Assembly: GCF_009936035.1 (NCBI RefSeq)
Contig: NZ_QWEO01000028.1
Coordinates: 1 to 36,783, forward strand
Direction of reading: 5' to 3'
Source: Neglectibacter sp. X58
GTDB taxonomy: Bacteria; Bacillota; Clostridia; Oscillospirales; Acutalibacteraceae
Length of the DNA: 36,783 nt
Position 1 is the first letter of the stretch, and each line of letters starts with the position of its first letter. The notes beneath the pieces are model-generated. The model worked only from the letters and a program-made list of their open reading frames with translations, was not told the origin of the DNA and ran no database searches. Shown here piece after piece: positions 25,298 to 33,508 of the stretch. A program made the position numbers and the translations under genes.

Positions 25298-28200
25298 TTA
25301 TTTTCGCAGCTTGGGCAGGGCCAGCAGGATAAGCAGGCCAATGCCCTGAAAGACAAAGAGGGTAAAGGAAGAAAGCTGGCGCATACCTCCAAAGCAGGCC
25401 ATAAAGGCCACCAGGATAAAGCCGCACACCACCACCGCGCACTGGATTGCCACCAGCAGGCCTGTCATGCGCTTTTGCTCCACACAGGCGGAAATAACGC
25501 TGAGCATAGATTCCATGCGGCCTTTTGTGGCCACCAGCGCGTCTGCCCGGGGGATTTTCTCCTCCATCAGCTTCTGGGCCTCCTGACCAAGCTGACCGTC
25601 CAGAATCCCCACAGAGGCAGTGTCAATGCCAAACAGCCGGGCCACCAGCGCCGGGGTAACATTGGGATCCGTAGTGCGCACAAGCACCGTAATGCCGCTG
25701 TCCTCCATGCGCTGCAGCTCGTTTTTCTTCCGGCGGTCTGCGCCATAGGTGAGCACCAGCATGGCGGCAACTGCCGCGTCCACCGCAATATAAATGATAG
25801 ACTTATTCCCGGAGGCATACTGCGTCTCTTCCTCCCGGGCAGGCACTTCAATGCGGTTGTTGATAAGCAGGCCGCGATTGCCAATATAGATTTTCCTGCC
25901 ATCCACCCAGCCTACAATGCCGCCTCCCGGCTCATAGTGGAACTTTTCCACCTCCGGCAAAGCGTCCTCGTTTTCGCTGATAACCTGGTCAAACACGCTG
26001 GAAAGGGGGCCGCCGATTTCCTTCATCAAAGCGGAAGCGGACATAATGGCTTCCTCAGCCCCAATGCGGTTGCCAAAGGTCTTAATGCCCCCCAGCACCA
26101 CTGTGCCAGGAGGGAACAGCTCGGAAGCGTCGCACACAACAGCGTTTACGTCCCCCAGCTTTTCAATGGCTTCATAGCTGACCACCATGGCCCCGGCCCG
26201 GCGTGCCGTCTTGCACAGGCGGCTTAAAGGCAGGTTTACTGCCAGCATGTTCCCTGCCGCCACACAGGCACAGCAGGCCGCCGCCAGGGCGCTGAGGGCA
26301 GAGGACACGCTTTTCGTCACCAGCAGGCTGCAAATGCATAGCACCAGGGAGGACAAAAGCCCAATAGGCGCAATAAGCTGGGAGGAGGATTCTGTGGGAT
26401 CCGGGCTGTAGGAAAGCTCTAAAAAGCGCTTTAAGAAGCCAGCCCTGCACTGGTAGGCTACCAATGGTTTTTCCGCCACCACATCCTTGGTCATCTTCAA
26501 AGAGGTGTTGTAGTCATCAAAGGTGCGCACAGCGTATTTCTGCTCCCGGGAGGTGACAAACCGGAAATTGCTGTGGATGCGCCGGAGCATGGTCAGCTTT
26601 CCGGCCGCGTTTAAGAACAGCAGGGCAGTAAGCACAACAGCGTACAGGTGCAGCTTGCCGTCTGCCAAATCGCTTTGGAAGAAAACTGCTCCCAGGGTCT
26701 GCACCGCCACCGCCACCGCAGCCACTGCGCAGGCGCTGTCAGAGTTGGCGCTGAGGGAGAACAGGGCCTTTAAGCCGTTGCCCACTGTGCGGTAGCAAAT
26801 ACCCATGGACACACCGGCAAGCACCACAGTCAGGATAATAAAGATAATGGGCATAGAACCCACATCCCCGCCGGCAGAGAAGCGCCCGCCGAAAATCAGG
26901 TTCACAACAGTCAGGATAAGGGTACACACCCCGGTTATCATCATGCGCATGGAAAGCTCGTGCATGTCCCCCCGCAACTCGTGGGCAATGGACTTTGCAT
27001 CCTCCGGGCCAGTATAGTCCTCAATGGATTCTCCGGTGTCCACATCCGGGGCGGGCATTTCCTCCTCAGGGAGATTTATCTCCAGCTTTTTGTTCTTCAC
27101 CCTGCGGCGGGGCGCAGCCTCCTCCATCTCTGCCTGCAAGGCTTGCTGCAGCCCTTCAGATTCAGACAGCAGGGCGCTTTGCAGCACATCCGCATGGATG
27201 ATATGGGTGGCAATGCGCCGGGAGCGGTATTCGTATATGCTCTGCACCCGGGGGATTTCCGCCATGGGCCTGGGGGGCGGCGCTTTCTGCCTTGGAGGGG
27301 CCGCGGGCATTTCGATAGTGGCCTGAGGCTCTGCTTCCGGGGCTGGCTGTGCCAAGGACTCTCCTGCTTCCGCGGCTTGTCCCTCTCCGGAAAGGGGTTC
27401 CCGCTCTGAAAGGAGGGGCGCTGGCTGTGCTTCTTCCGCGTAGGCAGGTTCCTGCCCCACAGGGGCTTCCTGTGCCAGCCCGTCCTCCATGAGGGCTTCC
27501 TCCGGCTCCAGCATCACTTCCCCAGTCATGTGCTCTTCCAAAGCAGGCTCTGGCACTTCCTCCGGGGCTGGGGCGAATTCCAATATTTTGTGGACAGTTT
27601 CCTCGCTGACTGTGGCCGCTTCCATCCCGCCGCCTTCCTGCACCTGCTGCAGTTCCACGGTGTTGTTCAGCACATTCAGCTTGATTTCCATAGTCTGGTC
27701 GGAGGAGGTTTCCAGCATGGCCCGCTGGATGTCCGGCAGTTCCTCCTGGCTTCTCTTCCCGCCCTCCACGTCGATCCCGTGCTGGCGGGCATAGGGATCC
27801 GCCGCAAAGGCCGTAACAGGCATGGGGGCCACCACGCCGAATTCATCGGCTATCTGCTCCTCGTCCACCCCGGCAGTCTGGACGGCCTCTGCCACCCGGC
27901 GGCGGCGCTCTTTCTGCAGGCGCTGGAAATTCTCCTCCACCTCCTGATCAATGGCAGTGGTGGAGTCGTCAAACAGCGCCTTAAAGCTGTCCCCTCCCGG
28001 GGCCATGTCCTCGGGCACGTCATTGTCCAGGCGGTATTCATCCAGAGGCTTTAGCTGGATGCCATAGTACATGTCCTCGCCCTCGTCAAAGTCCGGCATC
28101 TTTTTCCGCCTGCCGAAAAGCCCCCACTTTTTCTTCTTCTTTTTCGGCTTCTCCTGGGGCAGTTCTTCCTCAGGGGAAATTTCCTCCTCCTGGAAAGGCG

Positions 28201-28414
28201 GCTCCGCAGGGGGAGCGGGTTGGGGCGCTTTTACAGGGACAGGCCGGGGCTGGGCAGGGGCCTTTGCGGGGGTCTCCTGCCTTGGGGGCGCAGGTTTGTC
28301 GGGGACAGGATCTGGCGGCTGGGGGGCAGGCAGATCCATCTCCCCTGCGCCCTCCCGGCGCGCCCGTTCTTCCGCCAGAATATCTTCCAAAGTAAAATCC
28401 GGTTTCTCTGCCAT
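25298..28414 (-). CDS. Degenerate P-type ATPase-like membrane protein with long disordered N-terminus
   Basis: With ATG 28414 (AAAGGAGGG upstream) this is 1038 residues. Residues 1 to about 485 are Pro/Glu-rich and mostly disordered, with a basic patch (PKKKKKKWGLFGRRKKMPD) and some helical stretches. Membrane helices start near 490. The second half follows a P1B-type ATPase plan: helix pair, a shortened loop where the actuator domain belongs, a helix with CCAC in place of CPC (about 713), then AIEKLGDVNAVVCDASELFP, where DKTGT of the phosphorylation site has become DASEL (Asp762). An N-domain-like segment (PGGGIVGWVDGRKIYIGN), a TTD where TGD is expected, and a C-terminal helix pair (about 970-1030) follow. 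The GDGxND hinge is missing, so ion pumping is very unlikely (inference). It starts 4 nt after the rlmB stop and is probably co-transcribed with it. Confidence 0.85.
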   Translation of the reverse strand: MAEKPDFTLEDILAEERARREGAGEMDLPAPQPPDPVPDKPAPPRQETPAKAPAQPRPVPVKAPQPAPPAEPPFQEEEISPEEELPQEKPKKKKKKWGLFGRRKKMPDFDEGEDMYYGIQLKPLDEYRLDNDVPEDMAPGGDSFKALFDDSTTAIDQEVEENFQRLQKERRRRVAEAVQTAGVDEEQIADEFGVVAPMPVTAFAADPYARQHGIDVEGGKRSQEELPDIQRAMLETSSDQTMEIKLNVLNNTVELQQVQEGGGMEAATVSEETVHKILEFAPAPEEVPEPALEEHMTGEVMLEPEEALMEDGLAQEAPVGQEPAYAEEAQPAPLLSEREPLSGEGQAAEAGESLAQPAPEAEPQATIEMPAAPPRQKAPPPRPMAEIPRVQSIYEYRSRRIATHIIHADVLQSALLSESEGLQQALQAEMEEAAPRRRVKNKKLEINLPEEEMPAPDVDTGESIEDYTGPEDAKSIAHELRGDMHELSMRMMITGVCTLILTVVNLIFGGRFSAGGDVGSMPIIFIILTVVLAGVSMGICYRTVGNGLKALFSLSANSDSACAVAAVAVAVQTLGAVFFQSDLADGKLHLYAVVLTALLFLNAAGKLTMLRRIHSNFRFVTSREQKYAVRTFDDYNTSLKMTKDVVAEKPLVAYQCRAGFLKRFLELSYSPDPTESSSQLIAPIGLLSSLVLCICSLLVTKSVSSALSALAAACCACVAAGNMLAVNLPLSRLCKTARRAGAMVVSYEAIEKLGDVNAVVCDASELFPPGTVVLGGIKTFGNRIGAEEAIMSASALMKEIGGPLSSVFDQVISENEDALPEVEKFHYEPGGGIVGWVDGRKIYIGNRGLLINNRIEVPAREEETQYASGNKSIIYIAVDAAVAAMLVLTYGADRRKKNELQRMEDSGITVLVRTTDPNVTPALVARLFGIDTASVGILDGQLGQEAQKLMEEKIPRADALVATKGRMESMLSVISACVEQKRMTGLLVAIQCAVVVCGFILVAFMACFGGMRQLSSFTLFVFQGIGLLILLALPKLRK

Positions 28415-28418
28415 GGTG

Positions 28419-29276
28419 TTAGAGATCCCTCCTTTTGGGATTGAACGCCTGCAGCCCGCTTCTCTGGCGGGCCGCCTCGCAGCACAGCACACCTGCCGCA
28501 ACTGAGGCGTTCAGCGAATTGATTTTGCCCATCTGGGGCAGGGACAGCACAAAGTCGGCCTTTTCTTTCACCAAGCGGCTTACCCCCCGGCCCTCAGAGC
28601 CTATCACCAGGGCGCAAGGCCCGGTCAAATCCGCCTGCACCCAGGGCTGCCCGTCCATATCGGCAGCGTATATCCACACGCCCTGTTTCTGTAAGTCCTC
28701 CAGCAGCCGGGGCAGGTTCTGCACCCGGGCCACAGGCAGATGCTCCACAGCCCCTGCCGAGGCCCTGCCCACAGCATAAGTAAGCCCCACGCTGCGCCGC
28801 TTGGGGATAATCACCCCATGGGCGCCCGCGCATTCCGCAGAGCGTATCACAGCCCCCAGGTTGTGGGGATCCTCCAGCCCGTCGCATATCACCAGGAAAG
28901 GAGGCTCGCCCCGCTTCCGGGCCAGGGCCAGCAGATCCTCCACCCGGGCATATTCCTTCACAGCCGCCACTGCCACCACGCCCTGGTGATGCTCTCCGGG
29001 GCACAGGTGGTTCAGCTTCTGTATGTCCACTTCCTTCACAGCGGCCCCGGCCTCCTTGGCTTTTGCCACAAGGGCCAACACCGGGCCGCTTGCCTCTCCC
29101 CGGGAAATATACAGGCTGTCAATGGTGCGGCCCGCCCGCAGGGCTTCGCTTACAGCGTTGCGCCCGGCTATGATGTTTTCATCTGTCCGGCTTCCTCTTT
29201 GCTTTTCCAACTTCCGGCGCACATCCTTTACAAAAGGGGATTTCTTCATGCAATACAGTTTTTCAGGGGTTATCAT
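28419..29276 (-). CDS. rlmB: 23S rRNA 2'-O-ribose methyltransferase, RlmB/TrmH (SpoU) family
   Basis: A 285-residue SpoU-class methyltransferase with an N-terminal substrate-binding domain (AGRNAVSEALRAGRTIDSLY) and a C-terminal trefoil-knot domain with its three motifs: LEDPHNLGAVIRSAECAGA, LVIGSEGRGVSRLV and LPQMGKINSLNASVAAG. The family methylates a guanosine 2'-OH in 23S rRNA (position 2251 for RlmB). The start is ATG 29276 or ATG 29249; neither has a clear ribosome site. The promoter at 29305-29333 predicts a short leader. An in-frame TGA just upstream excludes a longer protein. Confidence 0.93.
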   Translation of the reverse strand: MITPEKLYCMKKSPFVKDVRRKLEKQRGSRTDENIIAGRNAVSEALRAGRTIDSLYISRGEASGPVLALVAKAKEAGAAVKEVDIQKLNHLCPGEHHQGVVAVAAVKEYARVEDLLALARKRGEPPFLVICDGLEDPHNLGAVIRSAECAGAHGVIIPKRRSVGLTYAVGRASAGAVEHLPVARVQNLPRLLEDLQKQGVWIYAADMDGQPWVQADLTGPCALVIGSEGRGVSRLVKEKADFVLSLPQMGKINSLNASVAAGVLCCEAARQRSGLQAFNPKRRDL

Positions 29277-29304
29277 GGGAAACAGGGAAAATCATGTCCC
29301 TTAT

Positions 29305-29333
29305 ATTGTACCGTATTCTGCCGCAAATTTCAA
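29305..29333 (-). promoter_or_regulatory. Promoter of rlmB and the P-type ATPase-like gene
   Basis: On the minus strand, TTGAAA (29333-29328) and TACAAT (29310-29305) are 17 nt apart. The predicted start near 29298 leaves only about 20 nt before ATG 29276, which may explain the absent ribosome site there, or favour the ATG at 29249. Confidence 0.75.
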
Positions 29334-29503
29334 ATAAAAATGCGCAATCCAGCCGACAAAAGCCCGGTTTCTTTGACTTTCCCCATAAAATTGATACAGG
29401 GAAGGCGGATTTATCCCTTTTTTTGCAAAAAAATTCTTTTTGCAAGGGGAAAACAGGCTCAAACATCAGTTTCCATAAAACACTTTCCCTCTTTGTGAAC
29501 CAA

Positions 29504-29591
29504 TGTGGAAAACTCTGTGGAAAATGTGGATAACTCCTTGTCCGCCAAGGGTTTTCCCGGTGGAAAAGGGAAAGAAAGGGGCTTTTCCACA
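29504..29591. promoter_or_regulatory. Cluster of DnaA-box-like sequences
   Basis: TGTGGAAAA occurs at 29504-29512 and 29516-29524, directly followed by TGTGGATAA at 29525-29533, the exact complement of the consensus DnaA box TTATCCACA. TTTTCCACA in the opposite orientation lies at 29583-29591. The three tandem copies are spaced 12 and 9 nt apart. No dnaA or dnaN gene is in the window. Confidence 0.55.
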
Positions 29592-29760
29592 CTTATGGCA
29601 GGGAATTCCCCCATTCAATATCCACCCAGGGAATATATTTTCCCACAAATTCTTGTGTCAAGCCCCCTGCCCGGCAGGAAACGCATAGAGTATACAGCCG
29701 GGAAATAGGGAAATTTTGCCTGCCTGCCCTGTTTTGGGGCTGTTCATTTCCCCTTTTTTG

Positions 29761-29769
29761 TGCTATACT
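29761..29769 (+). promoter_or_regulatory. Extended -10 promoter for ogg-hemW
   Basis: TGCTATACT (29761-29769) is an extended -10 element. The -35 region 17 nt upstream (TGTTCA) is weak. It lies about 110 nt before the ogg ATG in the right orientation. Confidence 0.5.
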
Positions 29770-29777
29770 GCAAGAAA

Positions 29778-29820
29778 CAGGGCGAAATGCCGGGAAATCC
29801 TCCCTTGCGCCCTGCTTTTT
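29778..29820 (+). terminator. Terminator-like hairpin in the ogg leader
   Basis: CAGGGCG (29778-29784) pairs with CGCCCTG (29808-29814), followed by CTTTTT. It lies between the predicted start and the ogg ATG, so it could act as an attenuator. The 23-nt loop makes it moderate evidence only. Confidence 0.4.
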
Positions 29821-29877
29821 CATGATGCATATTTATACTTTTTGTAAATTTAACAAAAAAAGAAAGGCGGCGAACAT

Positions 29878-30723
29878 ATGACAGAACCCCTCTGCTCCAT
29901 CCCCGCCTCCTTCAGCCTGGCCCAAACCCTGGACTGCGGCCAGGCCTTCCGCTGGCAGCCCCTGCCGGGAGAGCCGGGGGCCTGGCAGGGCGTGGCACAG
30001 GATAAAGCGCTGGTTGTGCGGGAAGCCCAGGGCAGGCAGCACTTTTCCTGTTCCCAGGCGGAATTTGACTCCTTCTGGCGGGGATACTTTGATCTGGACG
30101 AAGACTATGAGGCAAAGCGCGCGGCCCTCAGCGCCCTAAGCCCGGTGCTGGCAGAGGCAGCCGCCTTTGCCCCGGGCATCCGGCTGCTGCGGCAGGATCC
30201 TTGGGAAGCCCTGTGCTCTTTCATCATCTCCCAGAACAACAATATACCCCGGATAAAGGGCATCCTCCAGCGGCTGTGCCAGGGCTGGGGCAGCCCCATT
30301 CCTGGCACAGGGCTTTCCGGATTCCCCTCCCCCCAGGCCCTGGCAGGGGAAACGCCGGAAAGCCTTGCCCCTCTGCGGGCAGGCTTCCGGGCAAAATATC
30401 TCATAGACGCGGCCCAAAAGGTATCGTCGGGAGAGGTAAGCTTGGAAGCCGTGGACAAGGCCCCTCTGGAGGAGGGCCGCCGGGAGCTGCAAAAAATCAG
30501 GGGCGTCGGCCCCAAGGTGGCGGAATGCGCCCTGCTGTACGGCTTCCATAAAACCCGGTGCTTCCCCATGGACGTGTGGATGAAGCGGGCCATGCACACC
30601 CTTCTTCCCGGCTTTTCCCCAGAGGATTTCGGGGAAAACGCGGGCCTTGCCCAGCAATACATTTTTCATTACAGCCGGATGCATCCCGCCCTTTTTGCCA
30701 AAGCGGCAGGAGAAAACCCATAA
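29878..30723 (+). CDS. 8-oxoguanine DNA glycosylase/AP lyase (OGG1 family)
   Basis: A 281-residue base-excision repair enzyme. The N-terminal OGG domain (SLAQTLDCGQAFRW) is followed by helices with the substrate-contacting IISQNNNIPRIKGI segment, then a helix-hairpin-helix (LQKIRGVGPKVAECALLYG) carrying the predicted catalytic Lys213, with catalytic Asp232 in FPMDVWMKR. Both residues are present, so it should be a bifunctional glycosylase that removes 8-oxoguanine. The ribosome site AAAGGCGG precedes ATG 29878. hemW begins 15 nt after its stop, so they are probably one operon. Confidence 0.93.
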   Translation: MTEPLCSIPASFSLAQTLDCGQAFRWQPLPGEPGAWQGVAQDKALVVREAQGRQHFSCSQAEFDSFWRGYFDLDEDYEAKRAALSALSPVLAEAAAFAPGIRLLRQDPWEALCSFIISQNNNIPRIKGILQRLCQGWGSPIPGTGLSGFPSPQALAGETPESLAPLRAGFRAKYLIDAAQKVSSGEVSLEAVDKAPLEEGRRELQKIRGVGPKVAECALLYGFHKTRCFPMDVWMKRAMHTLLPGFSPEDFGENAGLAQQYIFHYSRMHPALFAKAAGENP

Positions 30724-30738
30724 AGAGGAGGCCGCTAT

Positions 30739-31839
30739 ATGGCAGGCTTATATATCCATGTCCCTTTCTGCCGGGGCAAATGCCCTTACTGCGATTTTTA
30801 TTCCCTGCCCTGCGAGGAGGGCGCCATGGATGCCTATGTCCGCCGGACAGAGGCAGTGCTGGCCCAGTGGGGGGGTATGCCTATAACTACAATCTATTTT
30901 GGGGGCGGCACCCCCAGCCTGCTGGGGCCAGAGCGGCTTTCCCGTTTGCTCCGGCAGGCCAGAAAATCCTTCCCCCTTGCCCCTCCGGGGGAAGCCACCC
31001 TGGAGGCAAATCCCACCCATGTGAACGAGGCCTTTTTTGCCGCCCTGGCCGAAGCCGGGTTCACCCGCCTTTCCATGGGGATGCAGTCGGCAGACCGGGA
31101 AGAGCTAAAGCTCTTGGGCCGTGCCCACAGCCCGGAGAATGTAGAGGAAGCTGTGAAAGCCGCTCAAAGGGCTGGGTTCCGGAATATTTCCCTGGACATG
31201 ATGCTGGGCCTGCCCGGCGGGAGCAGGGAAAAGCTGGGCCGCACCATCGCGTTTGCCTCTGGCTTGGGAGTGCAGCATATCTCTGCCTACATCCTGAAGG
31301 TGGAGCCGGGCACTCCCTTTGCCTCGGCGGGCCTTGTTCTGCCAGACGGGGACGAAACCGCCGAAGAGTATCTTTTCTGCGTGGAAGAGCTTGCCCGTCA
31401 GGGTTTCTTCCAGTATGAAATCAGCAATTTCTCCCGCCCCGGCTTTGAAAGCCGCCATAACCTTATTTACTGGCAGGGGGAGGAGTATCTGGGCATAGGC
31501 CCCGGGGCGCATTCCTTCCAAAACGGCAGGCGGTTTTACTTTCCCCGGGATCTGGAGGGCTTCCTGGCGGGATCCGCACCCGCGGACGACGGGCCGGGCG
31601 GATCTTTTCCGGAATACGCCATGCTCCGCCTGCGCCTAACAGAGGGGCTAAGCGAGGCAGGCTGCGGGGAAAGGTTCGGCCCTGCCGGAAAGGGAGCCTT
31701 CCGCCGCCTGCTGGAAAACGCCAAAACCTGCCCGCCCCATCTTATCCGGATATCCCCCCAGTCCCTCCGGTTCACCCCGGAAGGCTTCCTGGTGTCAAAT
31801 GCCCTGCTGCTGCGCCTGCTGGAGGGCGCGGAGGCATAA
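30739..31839 (+). CDS. hemW: HemW-like radical SAM protein (heme chaperone)
   Basis: A 366-residue radical SAM protein with the 4Fe-4S cluster motif C11-x3-C15-x2-C18-x-F20 (CRGKCPYCDF), which marks HemW rather than coproporphyrinogen dehydrogenase HemN. SAM-binding FGGGTPSLL, the E of LEANP and RLSMGMQS are present, as is the C-terminal HemW_C region. HemW inserts heme into target proteins; older annotations call it an oxygen-independent coproporphyrinogen oxidase. GAGGAGG precedes the ATG, 15 nt after ogg. No terminator is evident after it. Confidence 0.93.
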   Translation: MAGLYIHVPFCRGKCPYCDFYSLPCEEGAMDAYVRRTEAVLAQWGGMPITTIYFGGGTPSLLGPERLSRLLRQARKSFPLAPPGEATLEANPTHVNEAFFAALAEAGFTRLSMGMQSADREELKLLGRAHSPENVEEAVKAAQRAGFRNISLDMMLGLPGGSREKLGRTIAFASGLGVQHISAYILKVEPGTPFASAGLVLPDGDETAEEYLFCVEELARQGFFQYEISNFSRPGFESRHNLIYWQGEEYLGIGPGAHSFQNGRRFYFPRDLEGFLAGSAPADDGPGGSFPEYAMLRLRLTEGLSEAGCGERFGPAGKGAFRRLLENAKTCPPHLIRISPQSLRFTPEGFLVSNALLLRLLEGAEA

Positions 31840-31876
31840 GGCACATGCTTTGGACACTCCCCCCGCCCAGGCCGCA

Positions 31877-31905
31877 TTGACAATCTGCTCAAAAGCAGGT
31901 ATGAT
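31877..31905 (+). promoter_or_regulatory. Strong promoter of the MurE-like gene with dyad in the spacer
   Basis: TTGACA (31877-31882) and TATGAT (31900-31905) are exactly 17 nt apart. The spacer holds a perfect inverted repeat CTGCT-CAAA-AGCAG (31885-31898), which could be an operator, since it occupies the polymerase contact region. Confidence 0.8.
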
Positions 31906-31958
31906 ATAAGCAGGATTCTCATACAATACAGATCAGAATACCGGAAGGAAGTGCTGGC

Positions 31959-33440
31959 ATGAAGGTATCGCGGCTGGTAAAAGCCTTGGGGCTTCAGGGC
32001 TTTGAGGACGTGGAGGTTACAGATATTGTGTACGATTCCCGGAAGGCCCTGCCGGGCTGCGCGTTTGTATGCCTGCGGGGGGCAAGCGCTGACGGGCACC
32101 AGTATGCCGCCAAGGCCTGCGCCGCCGGGGCAAAGGTGGTTGTGGCGGAAGAGCCTGTGGAGGCCCCGGGCGCCCAGGTGCTGCTGGTGCCGGACACCAA
32201 AAAAGCCCTGGCCCTGATGAGCGCCGCCTTTTTCGGGAACCCGGCAGAGGGGGACATCCAGGTTATCGGCATCACAGGCACAAAGGGGAAAACCAGCACC
32301 GCTTATATGATACAGGCCATTTTGCAGGCTGCGGGGCATAAAACCGGGATTATCGGCACGGTGGGGGTGCTTATCGGCCATAAGCTGACCCAGATTGAAA
32401 ACACCACCCCCCAAAGCTATGAGGTGCAGAGATACCTGCGGGAAATGGCAGACGCCGGGTGCGAATACTGCGTAATGGAGGCCTCCTCCATCGGCCTGCG
32501 GGACTTCCGGGTATACGGATTCCCCTTTAAAGCCGGGGTGTTCACAAATTTTTCCGAAGATCACATTGGCGGGGTAGAGCACAAGGACATGCAGGAGTAT
32601 CTGGAAAGCAAGGCCCTGCTGTTCCCCATGTGCGAAACCGCTGTAGGCAATTTTGACGATGAGGCCGTCATGGGCGTGCTGGAAAAGGCCCCCTGCCCTG
32701 TTAAGACCTTTGGCTTCGGCACGGGGGCAGATTATCAGGGAAGCGGCTGCGCCCACCTAAACCGGCCCGGCTTTCTGGGCATCACCTTCCAGGTGTCCGG
32801 CGCTCTCCAGTTCGCCGCCCAGGTGGGCCTGTCCGGACGTTTTAATGCCAGCAATGCCCTGGCAGCCATTGCCTGCTGCCACCAGTTGGGCATCCCCCAG
32901 GCCGCTATGGAGGAGGGCCTGGGGCAGGTGCGGGTAAAGGGGCGGGTAGAGCCTGTGGAGGTGCCAGGCCCCTTCACCCTGCTGCTGGACTATGCCCACA
33001 ATGCCGTTGCCATGGAAAACCTGCTTGTCACCCTGCGGGAATATAACCCCGCAAGGCTTATCTGCCTGTTTGGCGCAGGAGGAAACCGGTCCCGGGTGCG
33101 GCGGTATGAGATGGGGGAGGTAAGCGGCAGGCTGGCCGATCTCTCCGTAATAACAGAGGACAATTCCCGGGACGAGGACGTGATGGATATCATCGCGGAC
33201 ATTAAAACCGGAATGGCAAAAACCAGCGGGAAATATATCGAGATCCCCAACCGGCGGGCGGCAATCAAATGGTGCCTGGAGAACGCGGGGGAAGGGGATA
33301 TTGTGGTGCTGGCAGGCAAGGGCCACGAGGATTACCAGGAGATTAAGGGAAAAAAATATCCCTTTGACGAGCGTGTGGTGGTGAAAGAGCTGCTGGAAGA
33401 GCTGGCACAGGAAAGCGCCAACTGCGTGAGCGCGCCCTGA
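31959..33440 (+). CDS. murE: MurE-family Mur ligase (UDP-MurNAc-tripeptide synthetase-like), divergent
   Basis: A 493-residue Mur ligase with all three domains: an N-terminal MurE-type UDP-binding domain (VYDSRKALPGCAFVCLRG, DGHQYA), central ATPase (P-loop GITGTKGKTST, 104-114) and C-terminal ligase domain (DYAHNAVAMENL, GAGGNRSRVRRYEMGEV, VLAGKGHEDYQEI). MurE adds the third amino acid to the peptidoglycan stem. Two signature sites differ from well-studied MurE. The EVSSHGL segment is EASSIGL (His to Ile at 178), and the diaminopimelate-recognition motif DNPR is DNSR (401-404). DHLDYHG is also altered to DHIGGVEH. It may be a paralogue with another amino acid or substrate. It is monocistronic with its own promoter, away from other mur genes. 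Confidence 0.85.
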   Translation: MKVSRLVKALGLQGFEDVEVTDIVYDSRKALPGCAFVCLRGASADGHQYAAKACAAGAKVVVAEEPVEAPGAQVLLVPDTKKALALMSAAFFGNPAEGDIQVIGITGTKGKTSTAYMIQAILQAAGHKTGIIGTVGVLIGHKLTQIENTTPQSYEVQRYLREMADAGCEYCVMEASSIGLRDFRVYGFPFKAGVFTNFSEDHIGGVEHKDMQEYLESKALLFPMCETAVGNFDDEAVMGVLEKAPCPVKTFGFGTGADYQGSGCAHLNRPGFLGITFQVSGALQFAAQVGLSGRFNASNALAAIACCHQLGIPQAAMEEGLGQVRVKGRVEPVEVPGPFTLLLDYAHNAVAMENLLVTLREYNPARLICLFGAGGNRSRVRRYEMGEVSGRLADLSVITEDNSRDEDVMDIIADIKTGMAKTSGKYIEIPNRRAAIKWCLENAGEGDIVVLAGKGHEDYQEIKGKKYPFDERVVVKELLEELAQESANCVSAP

Positions 33441-33508
33441 TTTTAGGATCAGTCCCTTTTTTAAAAGCTTTGCCGGTAGCCTCTCTATAGGCTGTTCTCC
33501 GCAATCAA

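Larger units (their letters stand above)
29334..29877. other. Non-coding region between divergent rlmB and ogg genes
   Basis: The whole rlmB-ogg gap (29277-29877) is AT-richer than its surroundings and has no credible gene. It holds the rlmB promoter, an inverted repeat TTGCAAAAA-AATTC-TTTTTGCAA (29423-29445), a cluster of DnaA-box-like sites (29504-29591), an extended -10 element (29761-29769) and a terminator-like hairpin before ogg. Confidence 0.6.

Noticed and set aside
27005-27030. TGES-like motif (DTGES) in the P-type ATPase-like protein as an intact actuator domain
   Set aside because: It lies before the first membrane helices in the disordered region, not in the loop where the actuator domain belongs, so it is probably chance.
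29504-29591. Main chromosomal origin (oriC)
   Set aside because: Boxes are present, but dnaA and dnaN are absent and the ribosomal cluster would be head-on to replication from here, so I report only a DnaA-box cluster.
31536-32756. Minus-strand reading frame of 406 codons across hemW and the MurE-like gene
   Set aside because: It spans two well-supported plus-strand genes and their promoter, and has no domain.
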